In this document: positions 55,732 to 64,000 of the stretch, in pieces
Numbering within the stretch: position 1 is the first letter of the stretch
How the letters are laid out: the number at the start of each line of letters is the position of its first letter
Assembly: GCF_008369165.1 (NCBI RefSeq)
Contig: NZ_VOBA01000001.1
Location: 2,411,630 to 2,475,629, forward strand
Length of the DNA: 64,000 bases
Reading direction: 5' to 3'
From: Dietzia sp. ANT_WB102
GTDB taxonomy: Bacteria > Actinomycetota > Actinomycetes > Mycobacteriales > Mycobacteriaceae
The notes under the pieces: generated by a model
What the model was told of the DNA's origin: nothing
What the model saw: only the letters and a program-made list of their open reading frames with translations
The model's database searches: none
Position numbers and translations under genes: made by a program

Positions 55732-55934
55732 GAGTCTCTTTTCTGCGGGTCAGTGTGGGGGGCGCGCGAATCGGTCGTGGAGCGACCAGCGCACGCATAG
55801 TAACGGAATATCCCAGCATTTTCATCCGCCGAAACTGCCAGTGCGCCGACCGAGACAATGAGTACCCGACGATTACAGTGGTGAGCCAGGGCCCGCCGCG
55901 GCTCGCACCCCGTTCACCTGCAGGAAAGGCCCTC

Positions 55935-56573
55935 ATGGTCGTCCACCTCAGCACCCAGGCGACGCCGAGTCCGACCCCCACGCGGGGGCTCCAACTTCTG
56001 CGTTCCGCCTATGTCGTTTTCTTGGTGGTTGTGCTGGCGCTGGGAGCCCTAGTCTGGGCCGCCGCCCTGCGTGGCAACGACGCCGCGACGCAGGCAGCAG
56101 CCTGTCCTCTGACACCCATGGCCGAGGATGTTGGACTGCGCGAACAACCCGCCGACGCGCTGGACGGGATCGATCCGGCCACACTCAACGAGACCCGGGT
56201 ACGCGTACTCAACGCGAACGGACAGAGCGGTCAGGCCGGGGCCGTCGCCGCGCAACTCGCCGAACGCGGTTTCCAGACCGCGGGCTCGGATGCCATTGGC
56301 AACGATCCGGTCTACGGGCAGGCACTCGAGTGCCATGGGCAGATCCGCTACGGCGACGCGGGAAAGGCGACAGCGAGATCACTCTCACTCGCGGCACCGT
56401 GCATGCAACTGGTGGCCGACGGCCGCGAGGACGACACGGTCGATCTTGCCCTGGGCACCATCTTCTCGAGGCTGTCCGACTCGGCGGCAGCCGTGGGCGC
56501 ACTCGACGAACTCAAGGTCGGACGCCAGCCAATCTCCGCCGAATTGGACGCCGCGCGCACCGTCAGCTGCTGA
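55935..56573 (+). CDS. cei: Envelope integrity protein Cei (LytR C-terminal domain)
   Basis: A 212-residue single-pass membrane protein like Rv2700. One helix, LLRSAYVVFLVVVLALGALVWAAAL (about 21-45), anchors it; the outside part contains a LytR_C-type fold, ETRVRVLNANGQSGQAGAVAAQLAERGFQTAG (about 88-119), and four cysteines suited to disulfides. The mycobacterial protein is needed for envelope integrity and virulence. AGGAAAGG lies before the ATG at 55935. Its end overlaps suhB, encoded on the other strand, by 11 bases. Confidence 0.92.
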   Translation: MVVHLSTQATPSPTPTRGLQLLRSAYVVFLVVVLALGALVWAAALRGNDAATQAAACPLTPMAEDVGLREQPADALDGIDPATLNETRVRVLNANGQSGQAGAVAAQLAERGFQTAGSDAIGNDPVYGQALECHGQIRYGDAGKATARSLSLAAPCMQLVADGREDDTVDLALGTIFSRLSDSAAAVGALDELKVGRQPISAELDAARTVSC

Positions 56574-57438
56574 CCGCGCCCGAAAGGTCTGCGAGAAGCG
56601 CCAGGAAATCATCCGCCACGCCGGGCGTCGCAGCGGTGGTCGGAACCCCGTCGTCGGCAGACACGGCCACCACTGCACCAGCCTCTCTCGCGACGAGAGC
56701 GCCAGCGGCGTAGTCCCACGGTTTCAGACCCCGCTCGTAGTAGGCGTCCAGTTGGCCACCCGCCACCATGCACAGATCCAGCGCCGCCGATCCGCACCTC
56801 CGGATATCTCGCACGCGCGGCAGGAGACCCGACACCACTCGCCCCTGCTCGACTCGCATTTCGGGGTCATAGGCGAACCCGGTACCCACAAGGGCCAGCG
56901 ACACATCCTCACACCCCGATCCCCGTAGCGATCTGGTTGCACCGTCGACCACCCGCAGAGTCGCACCGCGGCCGAGTCCTGCGGACCAGGTCTCGCGGGT
57001 GACGATGTTGTGCACCGCCCCCGCCACCACGAAGCCGTCCACCTCCGCGGCCACCGAGACAGCCGTGAACGGAATGCCGTAGAGCAGGTTGACGGTCCCG
57101 TCGACCGGGTCGACCACCCAGCGCACACCGCCCCCGCCAGGGGGTCCTGCATCGGCACGGCTCGGTTCGCCGCCCTCCTCACCCAGTACCCGGTCTCCCG
57201 GCCGGGACGATTCGATCTCCTCGCGCAGATGCGTTTCCACCGAGGTATCGATGACGGTCACCGGGTCCGTCATCGACGTCTTCGCCCGCGATTCCAGGCC
57301 AGAAGGCCCGAACTCGGCGAGCATCCGCCGGGCGACGTCACCGCCGGATGTGGCCAACCGCTCCGCGAGCGCGCGCAACTCGTCGATGAACTCCGGGCCA
57401 GTTCGGCCGACCGCCGCGCCCGATCCCCGCTCCGTCAT
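56563..57438 (-). CDS. suhB: Inositol-1-monophosphatase family protein SuhB
   Basis: A 291-residue Mg-dependent phosphatase. Metal-binding motifs are LGEEGGEPS, VVDPVDGTVNLLYGIP (about residues 104-119) and LKPWDYAAGALVAREAGA, all with acidic ligands intact. It likely makes myo-inositol for phosphatidylinositol and mycothiol. GAGGA before the ATG at 57438 supports this start. Divergent from ppgK. Confidence 0.95.
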   Translation of the reverse strand: MTERGSGAAVGRTGPEFIDELRALAERLATSGGDVARRMLAEFGPSGLESRAKTSMTDPVTVIDTSVETHLREEIESSRPGDRVLGEEGGEPSRADAGPPGGGGVRWVVDPVDGTVNLLYGIPFTAVSVAAEVDGFVVAGAVHNIVTRETWSAGLGRGATLRVVDGATRSLRGSGCEDVSLALVGTGFAYDPEMRVEQGRVVSGLLPRVRDIRRCGSAALDLCMVAGGQLDAYYERGLKPWDYAAGALVAREAGAVVAVSADDGVPTTAATPGVADDFLALLADLSGAVSS

Positions 57439-57597
57439 GTCTAGCTCCTCGTCGTCGTATTCCTGTTCCACTGCGGTGATGAACCCGCCGGGCGGTGCGA
57501 CCGACAGATACCCTGGCAGTCGCCCCACGCCCATCGTGCCCCGACGGCCCGGGCACCTGACGACCCACGCCCACGGCCCGCCACCCAGGAGCCCGAC

Positions 57598-58443
57598 ATG
57601 TCCATTCCAGTTCCCTCCGCGACCAACCTCCTACGGGACACCCCGACTGGCCTCGGCGTCGACGTGGGGGGCACCGGGATCAAGGTGGGGCTAGTCGACC
57701 TCACACAGGGCGAGCTCATCGGCGACCGGCTCGTGCGGTCGACCCCCCAACCGGCCACGCCCGACGCGATCGCCGGAGCCATCAGCGAGATGGTCGAGGA
57801 ATTCGACTGGGCAGGTCCCGTCGGGATCGCCCTGCCGAGCGTCATCCACGAGGGTGTGGCGCGGATCGCCCACAACATCGACAAGTCGTGGATCGGGTGC
57901 GACGTGGGCGAGTTGTTCGACCGGCACCTTCCCGGCCGCCCAGTCCTCATGCTCAACGACGCCGACGCCGCCGGGTTGACCGAAGTGCATTACGGCGCCG
58001 GAGAGGGCGTCGACGGACTGGTGATCCTGTTGACGTTCGGTACAGGCATCGGCTCCGCCCTCCTTCTCAACGGGAAGCTCCTACCCAACTCCGAGTTCGG
58101 GCACCTGATCGTCGAGGACATCGCCGGCCGTGGATTCGACGAGGCCGAGCACCTCGCCTCCGCCGCAGTTCGAGCACGCGACGGGCTGAGCTTCGCCGAA
58201 TGGGCCCCACACGTGTCCAACGTCCTGCGCTCGATCGAGGACCTGCTGTGGCCCCGTGCGTTTGTGCTGGGCGGCGGGGTCAGCGAGGCCGCAGACGAGT
58301 GGTTCCCGCTGCTGGAGAACCGCACCCCCGTGCGACCCGCGGTCCGGCTCAACGATGCCGGGATCATCGGTGCGGCGCTGTATGCAGCCGGGCATTCGGG
58401 TGTCCTCGACCTCAGCGGGGCTCTACCAGACGGCGGTGTCTGA
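57598..58443 (+). CDS. ppgK: Polyphosphate glucokinase
   Basis: A 281-residue ROK-family kinase that phosphorylates glucose with polyphosphate or [21 protein letters not shown] (residues 18-35) is the phosphate-binding motif, [14 protein letters not shown] the catalytic-Asp segment, and [17 protein letters not shown] the second phosphate loop. [12 protein letters not shown] replaces the zinc-containing ExGH segment of other ROK proteins. Sits just upstream of sigA as in mycobacteria. Confidence 0.96.
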   Translation: MSIPVPSATNLLRDTPTGLGVDVGGTGIKVGLVDLTQGELIGDRLVRSTPQPATPDAIAGAISEMVEEFDWAGPVGIALPSVIHEGVARIAHNIDKSWIGCDVGELFDRHLPGRPVLMLNDADAAGLTEVHYGAGEGVDGLVILLTFGTGIGSALLLNGKLLPNSEFGHLIVEDIAGRGFDEAEHLASAAVRARDGLSFAEWAPHVSNVLRSIEDLLWPRAFVLGGGVSEAADEWFPLLENRTPVRPAVRLNDAGIIGAALYAAGHSGVLDLSGALPDGGV

Positions 58444-58488
58444 CCCTGACCAACCCCGCCGGGTGCGACCCCCCGGGCGGAATCTCGT

Positions 58489-58494
58489 TACAAT
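58489..58494 (+). promoter_or_regulatory. Possible -10 box of sigA
   Basis: TACAAT, a near-consensus -10, in the 178-base gap between ppgK and sigA. It gives a leader of about 125 bases before the GTG. Confidence 0.4.
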
Positions 58495-58621
58495 GGCCCA
58501 TGCCGGGAACACGTACCGGCCGGGGACGGGCCCGGTACCGCAAGGCGGACGGCTCGAGTGTCTGCAGAAGGCGGCATCGCTCCCCGATTCCCATCAAGTA
58601 ACCGGTTGTGAAGGGGCGTTT

Positions 58622-60013
<1,392 letters not shown>

Positions 60014-60025
60014 CCTGGCCACGCA

Positions 60026-60063
60026 CAGTGGGCCCTCGCCGAGAATTCGGCGAGGGCCCACTG
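60026..60063. terminator. Strong bidirectional terminator after sigA
   Basis: CAGTGGGCCCTCGCCGA (60026-60042) pairs perfectly with TCGGCGAGGGCCCACTG (60047-60063) around a GAAT loop. It lies 12 bases after the sigA stop and before the end of a converging gene. Confidence 0.9.
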
Positions 60064-60154
60064 TCATCTGCCAGAAGGGTGGCTGGCTACGGCCCGTCAG
60101 GGCGTCCGGGAGTGTCCGACGCAATCAGAGTGAGTGCCCCCGCAACCCCGTTAG

Positions 60155-61996
60155 CTACCAGCTGCGAAGCAAGGTGATCCGTTCGCGGATCTGCTCGGCC
60201 GAGGCCATTGGCACTGGCGGGCCGCCGCATGCGTTGCGCAACTGGGAGTGGATCGCACCGTGCGACTTTCCCAAGCGGCCTGAGTACACCGACACGAGGG
60301 TGTTGAGCTGACGCCGCAGATCCTTGAGCTCCGCAGCGGAGGCCACCCGCTCCGCGGCGGCGCCGGCGTGCGCGCCGGGACCGGCGGCATTACCGGGAAT
60401 CGTCGCACCGGAGACTGTCGGGTCGGCACCGACGACCGCGACAGACCCGGCCCCGGACGCAGACTGCGCGGAGGTGCGTTTGATCTGCTCCTTCTCGCGT
60501 TGCCGTAGCAGGGCCTTCACATCGTCGGCGCCCAACAGGCCGGGTAGCCCGATGTAGTCGGCCTCCTCCTCGCTTCCCGCGAATGTGGCCGTGCCGTAGG
60601 ACGACCCCTCATAGACGATCTGGTCGAGCTCCGCGTCGGCGCCGAGGGAGATGTACCCCTTGTCTTCCTCGTCCGCGTTGTCGGGCTCGTCCTGTCGCTG
60701 GTTGGCCTGCGCCAGCAGCTCGTCCTCCAGGCCGTCCTCCCGGTGCGGCTTGCCCAGAACGTGGTCTCGCTGTGCTTCCATCTGCGAAGCCAGCTGGAGC
60801 AGCACGGGAACGGATGGCAGGAACACCGACGCGGTCTCGCCGGGCCGGCGAGACCGGACGAACCGCCCGATCGCCTGAGCGAAATACAGGGGGGTCGACG
60901 CACTGGTGGCATACACGCCCACGCACAGGCGCGGCACGTCGACGCCCTCTGAGACCATCCTGACTGCGACCATCCACTCGTCGGTGGAGTCGGCGAAGGT
61001 GCCGATCCTGCTGGAGGCGGTGGGGTCGTCGGACAGGACGAGTGTCGGCGTGCTGCCGGTGATCTCTGTGAGCAGGGCCGCGTACTCCCGCGCTCGTTCC
61101 TGATCGGTGGCGATGACGAGTCCGCCCGCATCAGGGACGCCGCCGGCGCGGATCTGCCGTAGCCGGGTATGCGCGGCCTGGAGAACCGCTGGCATCCAGT
61201 CACCGTGGGGGTCGAGGGCAACACGCCAGGCGCGGGACGTCTGGTCGGCACTGAGCGGCTCACCGAGCCGGGCCGAGAACTCTTCACCCGCGTTACTGCG
61301 CCACCGGGCCTCTCCGGAATACGCGAGGAACACCACCGGGCGGACCACGCCGTCGGCCAGTGCATCGGCGTAACCGTAGGAATGGTCGGCCTTGGACCGC
61401 TGGTGTCCCTGGCCGTCGGGCTCGTAGGTGACGAACGGAATTGGACTGTCGTCGGACCGGAAAGGTGTACCGGTCAGCGACAAGCGACGCTCCGCGTCCT
61501 CGAACGCCTCACGAATCGCGTCTCCCCAACTCTTGGCGTCGCCGCCGTGGTGGATCTCGTCGAGGATCACCAAGGTGCGTCGGGAAGCGGTCCGTTCCCG
61601 GTGTTTGAACGGGTGTGCCGCTACCTGGGCGTACGTCACCACCACGCCGTGAAATTCAGGTGCGAGGGCACCCGAGGTGTTGGAGTACTCGGGGTCCAGG
61701 GCGATGCCGGCCCGCGCAGCGGAAGCAGCCCACTGGTACTTGAGGTGTTCGGTGGGGGCCACCACGGTGATCGAGTCGACAGTGCGGTCTGCGAGCAGTT
61801 CGGAGGCGACTCTCAGTCCGAACGTCGTCTTTCCGGCCCCCGGTGTCGCCACGGCGAGGAAGTCCTTCGGACGCGCCATGAGGTACTTGCGCAGGGCGGT
61901 GCGCTGCCAGGCGCGCAGCGACGAGCCCCCGGCCGGTAAGGCTGTGGATTCTGCGGTCTGTTCGTCTGGGCCCGGGACCGCGCCGGGGTCACTCAC
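60155..61996 (-). CDS. DEAD/DEAH-box helicase (XPB/UvsW-like)
   Basis: A 613-residue superfamily 2 helicase. Motifs: LRAWQRTALRKYL, Walker A VATPGAGKTTFGLRV, PTEHLKYQW, motif II VILDEIHHGGD, motif III SLTGTPFRSDD, and motif VI QAIGRFVRSRRPG. Its C-terminal 180 residues are acidic and Ala/Gly rich. It may act in DNA repair or transcription-linked remodelling. GTG at 61996 overlaps the DUF3039 stop by eight bases, so both genes are on one minus-strand transcript. Confidence 0.9.
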   Translation of the reverse strand: MSDPGAVPGPDEQTAESTALPAGGSSLRAWQRTALRKYLMARPKDFLAVATPGAGKTTFGLRVASELLADRTVDSITVVAPTEHLKYQWAASAARAGIALDPEYSNTSGALAPEFHGVVVTYAQVAAHPFKHRERTASRRTLVILDEIHHGGDAKSWGDAIREAFEDAERRLSLTGTPFRSDDSPIPFVTYEPDGQGHQRSKADHSYGYADALADGVVRPVVFLAYSGEARWRSNAGEEFSARLGEPLSADQTSRAWRVALDPHGDWMPAVLQAAHTRLRQIRAGGVPDAGGLVIATDQERAREYAALLTEITGSTPTLVLSDDPTASSRIGTFADSTDEWMVAVRMVSEGVDVPRLCVGVYATSASTPLYFAQAIGRFVRSRRPGETASVFLPSVPVLLQLASQMEAQRDHVLGKPHREDGLEDELLAQANQRQDEPDNADEEDKGYISLGADAELDQIVYEGSSYGTATFAGSEEEADYIGLPGLLGADDVKALLRQREKEQIKRTSAQSASGAGSVAVVGADPTVSGATIPGNAAGPGAHAGAAAERVASAAELKDLRRQLNTLVSVYSGRLGKSHGAIHSQLRNACGGPPVPMASAEQIRERITLLRSW

Positions 61997-62234
61997 CAGG
62001 CTTCAGAGCTTCGTAGACGCGCTTACACTCCGGGCAGACCGGCGATCCGGGCTTTGCGGAGCGGGTGACGGGGAATACCTCACCACACAGGGCGATCACG
62101 TAGGTGCCCATGACCGCGCTCTCGGCGATCTTGCTCTTATCCACGTAGTGGAAGAATTTGGGTGCGTCGTCCTGCGTCTCCTCGGTCGTCGTGACCTCGG
62201 GACGCTCGAGTGTCTTCGTCCGGGTGGTGCTCAC
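61989..62234 (-). CDS. DUF3039 protein
   Basis: An 81-residue protein of the DUF3039 family, restricted to Actinobacteria. Conserved KFFHYVDKSKIAESAVMGTYVIALCGEVFPVTRS, then PVCPECKRVYEAL, gives three cysteines and a histidine that probably bind zinc. GTG at 62234 has AGGGGG directly upstream; an in-frame ATG at 62294 is an alternative but would overlap the divergent DUF3099 gene. Confidence 0.85.
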   Translation of the reverse strand: MSTTRTKTLERPEVTTTEETQDDAPKFFHYVDKSKIAESAVMGTYVIALCGEVFPVTRSAKPGSPVCPECKRVYEALKPGE

Positions 62235-62292
62235 CCCCTCATGATGCCGCACCCCACCGTCGTGGCGCCAACGCCGGAGTACCTTGGGCCCC

Positions 62293-62811
62293 ATGGCACC
62301 CGACTTCCGCCGTCAACGATCCGGGGATCGGGACGACACCTCGAGACCCGTCCTCATCACAGGCGCGCGGCAGTCGTATCACGACGAACTCGCGGCCCGG
62401 AAGAAGCGATATTTCCTACTGATGAGCGTGCGGATTCCCGCCCTCTTCCTCGCCGCGGGATCGCTGGCGCTCTGGCACAATCCGTGGATAGCGTTGGCGA
62501 TCGTGGCGGGGTCCATCCCTATCCCCTGGATCGCAGTCATCGGCGCCAACGACAGGCCTCCGCTCCCCAAGGGGCAGGCACGGACCTACTCGGCGGGGCG
62601 ACTCTCGTCGAACACCCCGTACTCTCTGCCACCCAGCCTCACCGGCACCGACGGACCGTCCGCACGCGCTGGCGGCCCCGGCACCGGAGAGCTCCGCCTC
62701 GGTCCGGACGAGACCACCCGGGCTTCCCGGGCGCACGATTCCGCCCCCACCGACTTCACCACCCCGACCGACCCCACCCCATCCACCAACGAGAGCGACC
62801 CCGACCAGTGA
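62293..62811 (+). CDS. DUF3099 membrane protein
   Basis: A 172-residue protein with two hydrophobic helices (IPALFLAAGSLALWHNPWIA and LAIVAGSIPIPWIAVIGA, about residues 47-85) and a long Pro/Thr/Asp-rich tail. PVLITGARQSYHDELAARKKRYF precedes the first helix and is typical of DUF3099. Unknown function. The stop overlaps the following methyltransferase GTG by four bases. Confidence 0.87.
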   Translation: MAPDFRRQRSGDRDDTSRPVLITGARQSYHDELAARKKRYFLLMSVRIPALFLAAGSLALWHNPWIALAIVAGSIPIPWIAVIGANDRPPLPKGQARTYSAGRLSSNTPYSLPPSLTGTDGPSARAGGPGTGELRLGPDETTRASRAHDSAPTDFTTPTDPTPSTNESDPDQ

Positions 62812-64000
62812 CCAGCCCGACCCCGACGCTCGCCGACCTCGCCCCCGTGCTGGCGGAGGCGTTCCGTCAGCACGACTACACGGTCGAGGGGCTGGAGCGG
62901 GCACTGGGGCCGGAAGCGGTCTCGTCGCTGGGCAGATCCGATGCCGCGGTGGTACGCCGTCATGCACTCGGGGCGGGTGCGGTCGGATCGCTCGTCCGAC
63001 TGTTCGTGTTGGGTGACCCACTCCCCCAATCTGAGGTGGCCGCGGTGCTGCCCGGGGTCCCGGCGCGGGCCGGCGTCGACGCCGGCTTGTGGAGCGCGGT
63101 CGACGACGGAGCCTCGGTTCGTGCGGCGATCGACCTCCGCCCAGTGGACACGGGCTACGGAACCCGCTGGGTGTTCGCGGACGTCGACGGATCGATGGTC
63201 CACACCTCGACCCGACCCGATCACGTGCTTGGAGTGGGAGAGGCGACGCTCTCGTTACTGCGTGTCACGCCCACCTCCCCCGCAGAGTCCGTCCTGGATT
63301 TAGGCACCGGATGCGGGATCCAGATGGTCCACGCGTCGGAAACCGCCCGCTCGGTTACCGGCACCGACATCACCCCGCGGTGCCTCGAGCTGGCGGCCGC
63401 CACATTGGCCATCAACGGGCAGCAGGCCGAACTCCTGCGCGGCCCGTGGTTCGAGCCCGTTGCGGGGCGCCGGTTCGACCGCATAGTCGCGAATCCCCCG
63501 TTCGTGGTGGGCCCGCCCGAGACCGGCCATTCCTACCGCGAATCGGGTCTGGAACTCGACGGTGCCAGCCGGACCGTCGTGTCGGGCGCGCCCGACCATC
63601 TGGTGGACGGAGGCACCGCGGTCCTGCTGGCGTCGTGGGTGGAAAGGGAGGACACCGACTGGCGGACTCACGTCGCGTCGTGGGTGCCGGCCGAAGGGGT
63701 GGACGCGTGGGTCGTCAGGCGCGACGCATCCGACCCCGGCCTCTACGTATGGACCTGGCTCACCGACGAGGGCATGGACACGCGCGACGGGGCCTACTCG
63801 CGTGCGGCGGGCGCCTGGCTGGACCACTTCGCTGAGGAGGGAGTGTCTGGGGTCGGCTTCGGGTATATCTACCTGCGGCGGATCAACGGGCCATCGTCGG
63901 TGCTGTGTGAGGACCTCACCCATCAGTTCGGGGAGGGCCTCGGAGATGAGGCGGAGGCGTACTTCGCACGTACCGCGTGGTTGCGAGAGGCTACGGAGCG
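62808..64000 (+). CDS. Class I SAM-dependent methyltransferase, N5-glutamine-type (partial)
   Basis: At least 397 codons, open at the window end. The N-terminal 150 residues contain a helical and beta region typical of actinobacterial HemK-like proteins. SVLDLGTGCGIQMVHASE is the SAM-binding loop (about residues 163-180), and RIVANPPFVVGPP carries the NPPF motif used to methylate amide or exocyclic amino nitrogens. The target could be a protein glutamine, rRNA or small molecule. GTG start overlaps DUF3099. The C-terminus is not seen. Confidence 0.85.
   Translation, partial: MTSPTPTLADLAPVLAEAFRQHDYTVEGLERALGPEAVSSLGRSDAAVVRRHALGAGAVGSLVRLFVLGDPLPQSEVAAVLPGVPARAGVDAGLWSAVDDGASVRAAIDLRPVDTGYGTRWVFADVDGSMVHTSTRPDHVLGVGEATLSLLRVTPTSPAESVLDLGTGCGIQMVHASETARSVTGTDITPRCLELAAATLAINGQQAELLRGPWFEPVAGRRFDRIVANPPFVVGPPETGHSYRESGLELDGASRTVVSGAPDHLVDGGTAVLLASWVEREDTDWRTHVASWVPAEGVDAWVVRRDASDPGLYVWTWLTDEGMDTRDGAYSRAAGAWLDHFAEEGVSGVGFGYIYLRRINGPSSVLCEDLTHQFGEGLGDEAEAYFARTAWLREATE

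Noticed and set aside
58256-58621. Extension of sigA upstream through ppgK
   Set aside because: The in-frame sequence overlaps ppgK and lacks a ribosome site; the GTG at 58622 has one and matches known SigA starts.

Overview
The window is about 64 kb of high-GC DNA with dense, short-overlap operons and many GTG starts, typical of Actinobacteria. The gene content (Ppm1/Lnt, RbpA, Cei, PafBC, HelY, F420-type oxidoreductases) and gene order place it in the mycolic-acid bacteria (Mycobacteriales). From memory, 1.4-26 kb follows the Mycobacterium tuberculosis Rv2122c-Rv2049c order with gaps, and 53-60 kb follows Rv2694c-Rv2703. The absence of 20S proteasome genes from the pupylation locus recalls Corynebacterium, while F420-type enzymes argue against Corynebacterium itself. 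Dietzia or a close relative is my best guess, as inference only.

Layout: (1) 0.07-5.2 kb: a secreted protein, HAD phosphatase-hisE-hisG, a thioesterase and a RecB-type Fe-S nuclease on the minus strand, then trmI. (2) 5.3-13.8 kb: mpa-dop-pup-pafA-pafB-pafC-tatA-tatC, with no prcB/prcA between pup and pafA and an Mpa lacking the C-terminal proteasome-docking motif. (3) 13.7-26.3 kb: helY, a 5'-3' exonuclease, an M24 peptidase, an F420-type reductase, an SDR, decayed-looking cobalamin genes (half methylase-CobK fusion; cysteine-free CobG-like protein), then lnt-ppm1 and rbpA. (4) 26.3-53 kb: accessory genes, including a UvrA-like ABC protein next to a truncated PPOX-GyrI fusion, an OhrR-type regulator facing a DoxX-like protein, HxlR facing DsrE, an amidase, a possible 32-residue microprotein, a secreted lipase, acyl-CoA genes, a deazaflavin reductase, a degenerate cyclopropane-synthase homologue, ndh, gnd, a DEAD-box helicase, oxyR facing ahpC-ahpD, and a membrane protein with a FUS-like Gly-Tyr-Gln tail. 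(5) 53-64 kb: conserved block of DUF3159, an OB-fold protein, DUF3710, dut, DUF3093, DUF4193, cei, suhB, ppgK, sigA, a helicase, DUF3039, DUF3099 and a methyltransferase cut by the window end.

Two themes link the genes. One is pupylation without a local proteasome: tagging (PafA), deamidation and depupylation (Dop), an unfoldase (Mpa) and a DNA-damage regulator pair (PafBC) are all present, but the protease and its docking motif are not. The other is redox and drug defence (AhpCD/OxyR, OhrR type, DsrE, NDH-2, F420 enzymes, UvrA-like and GyrI-like proteins). I found no tRNA, rRNA, CRISPR array, insertion sequence or prophage.
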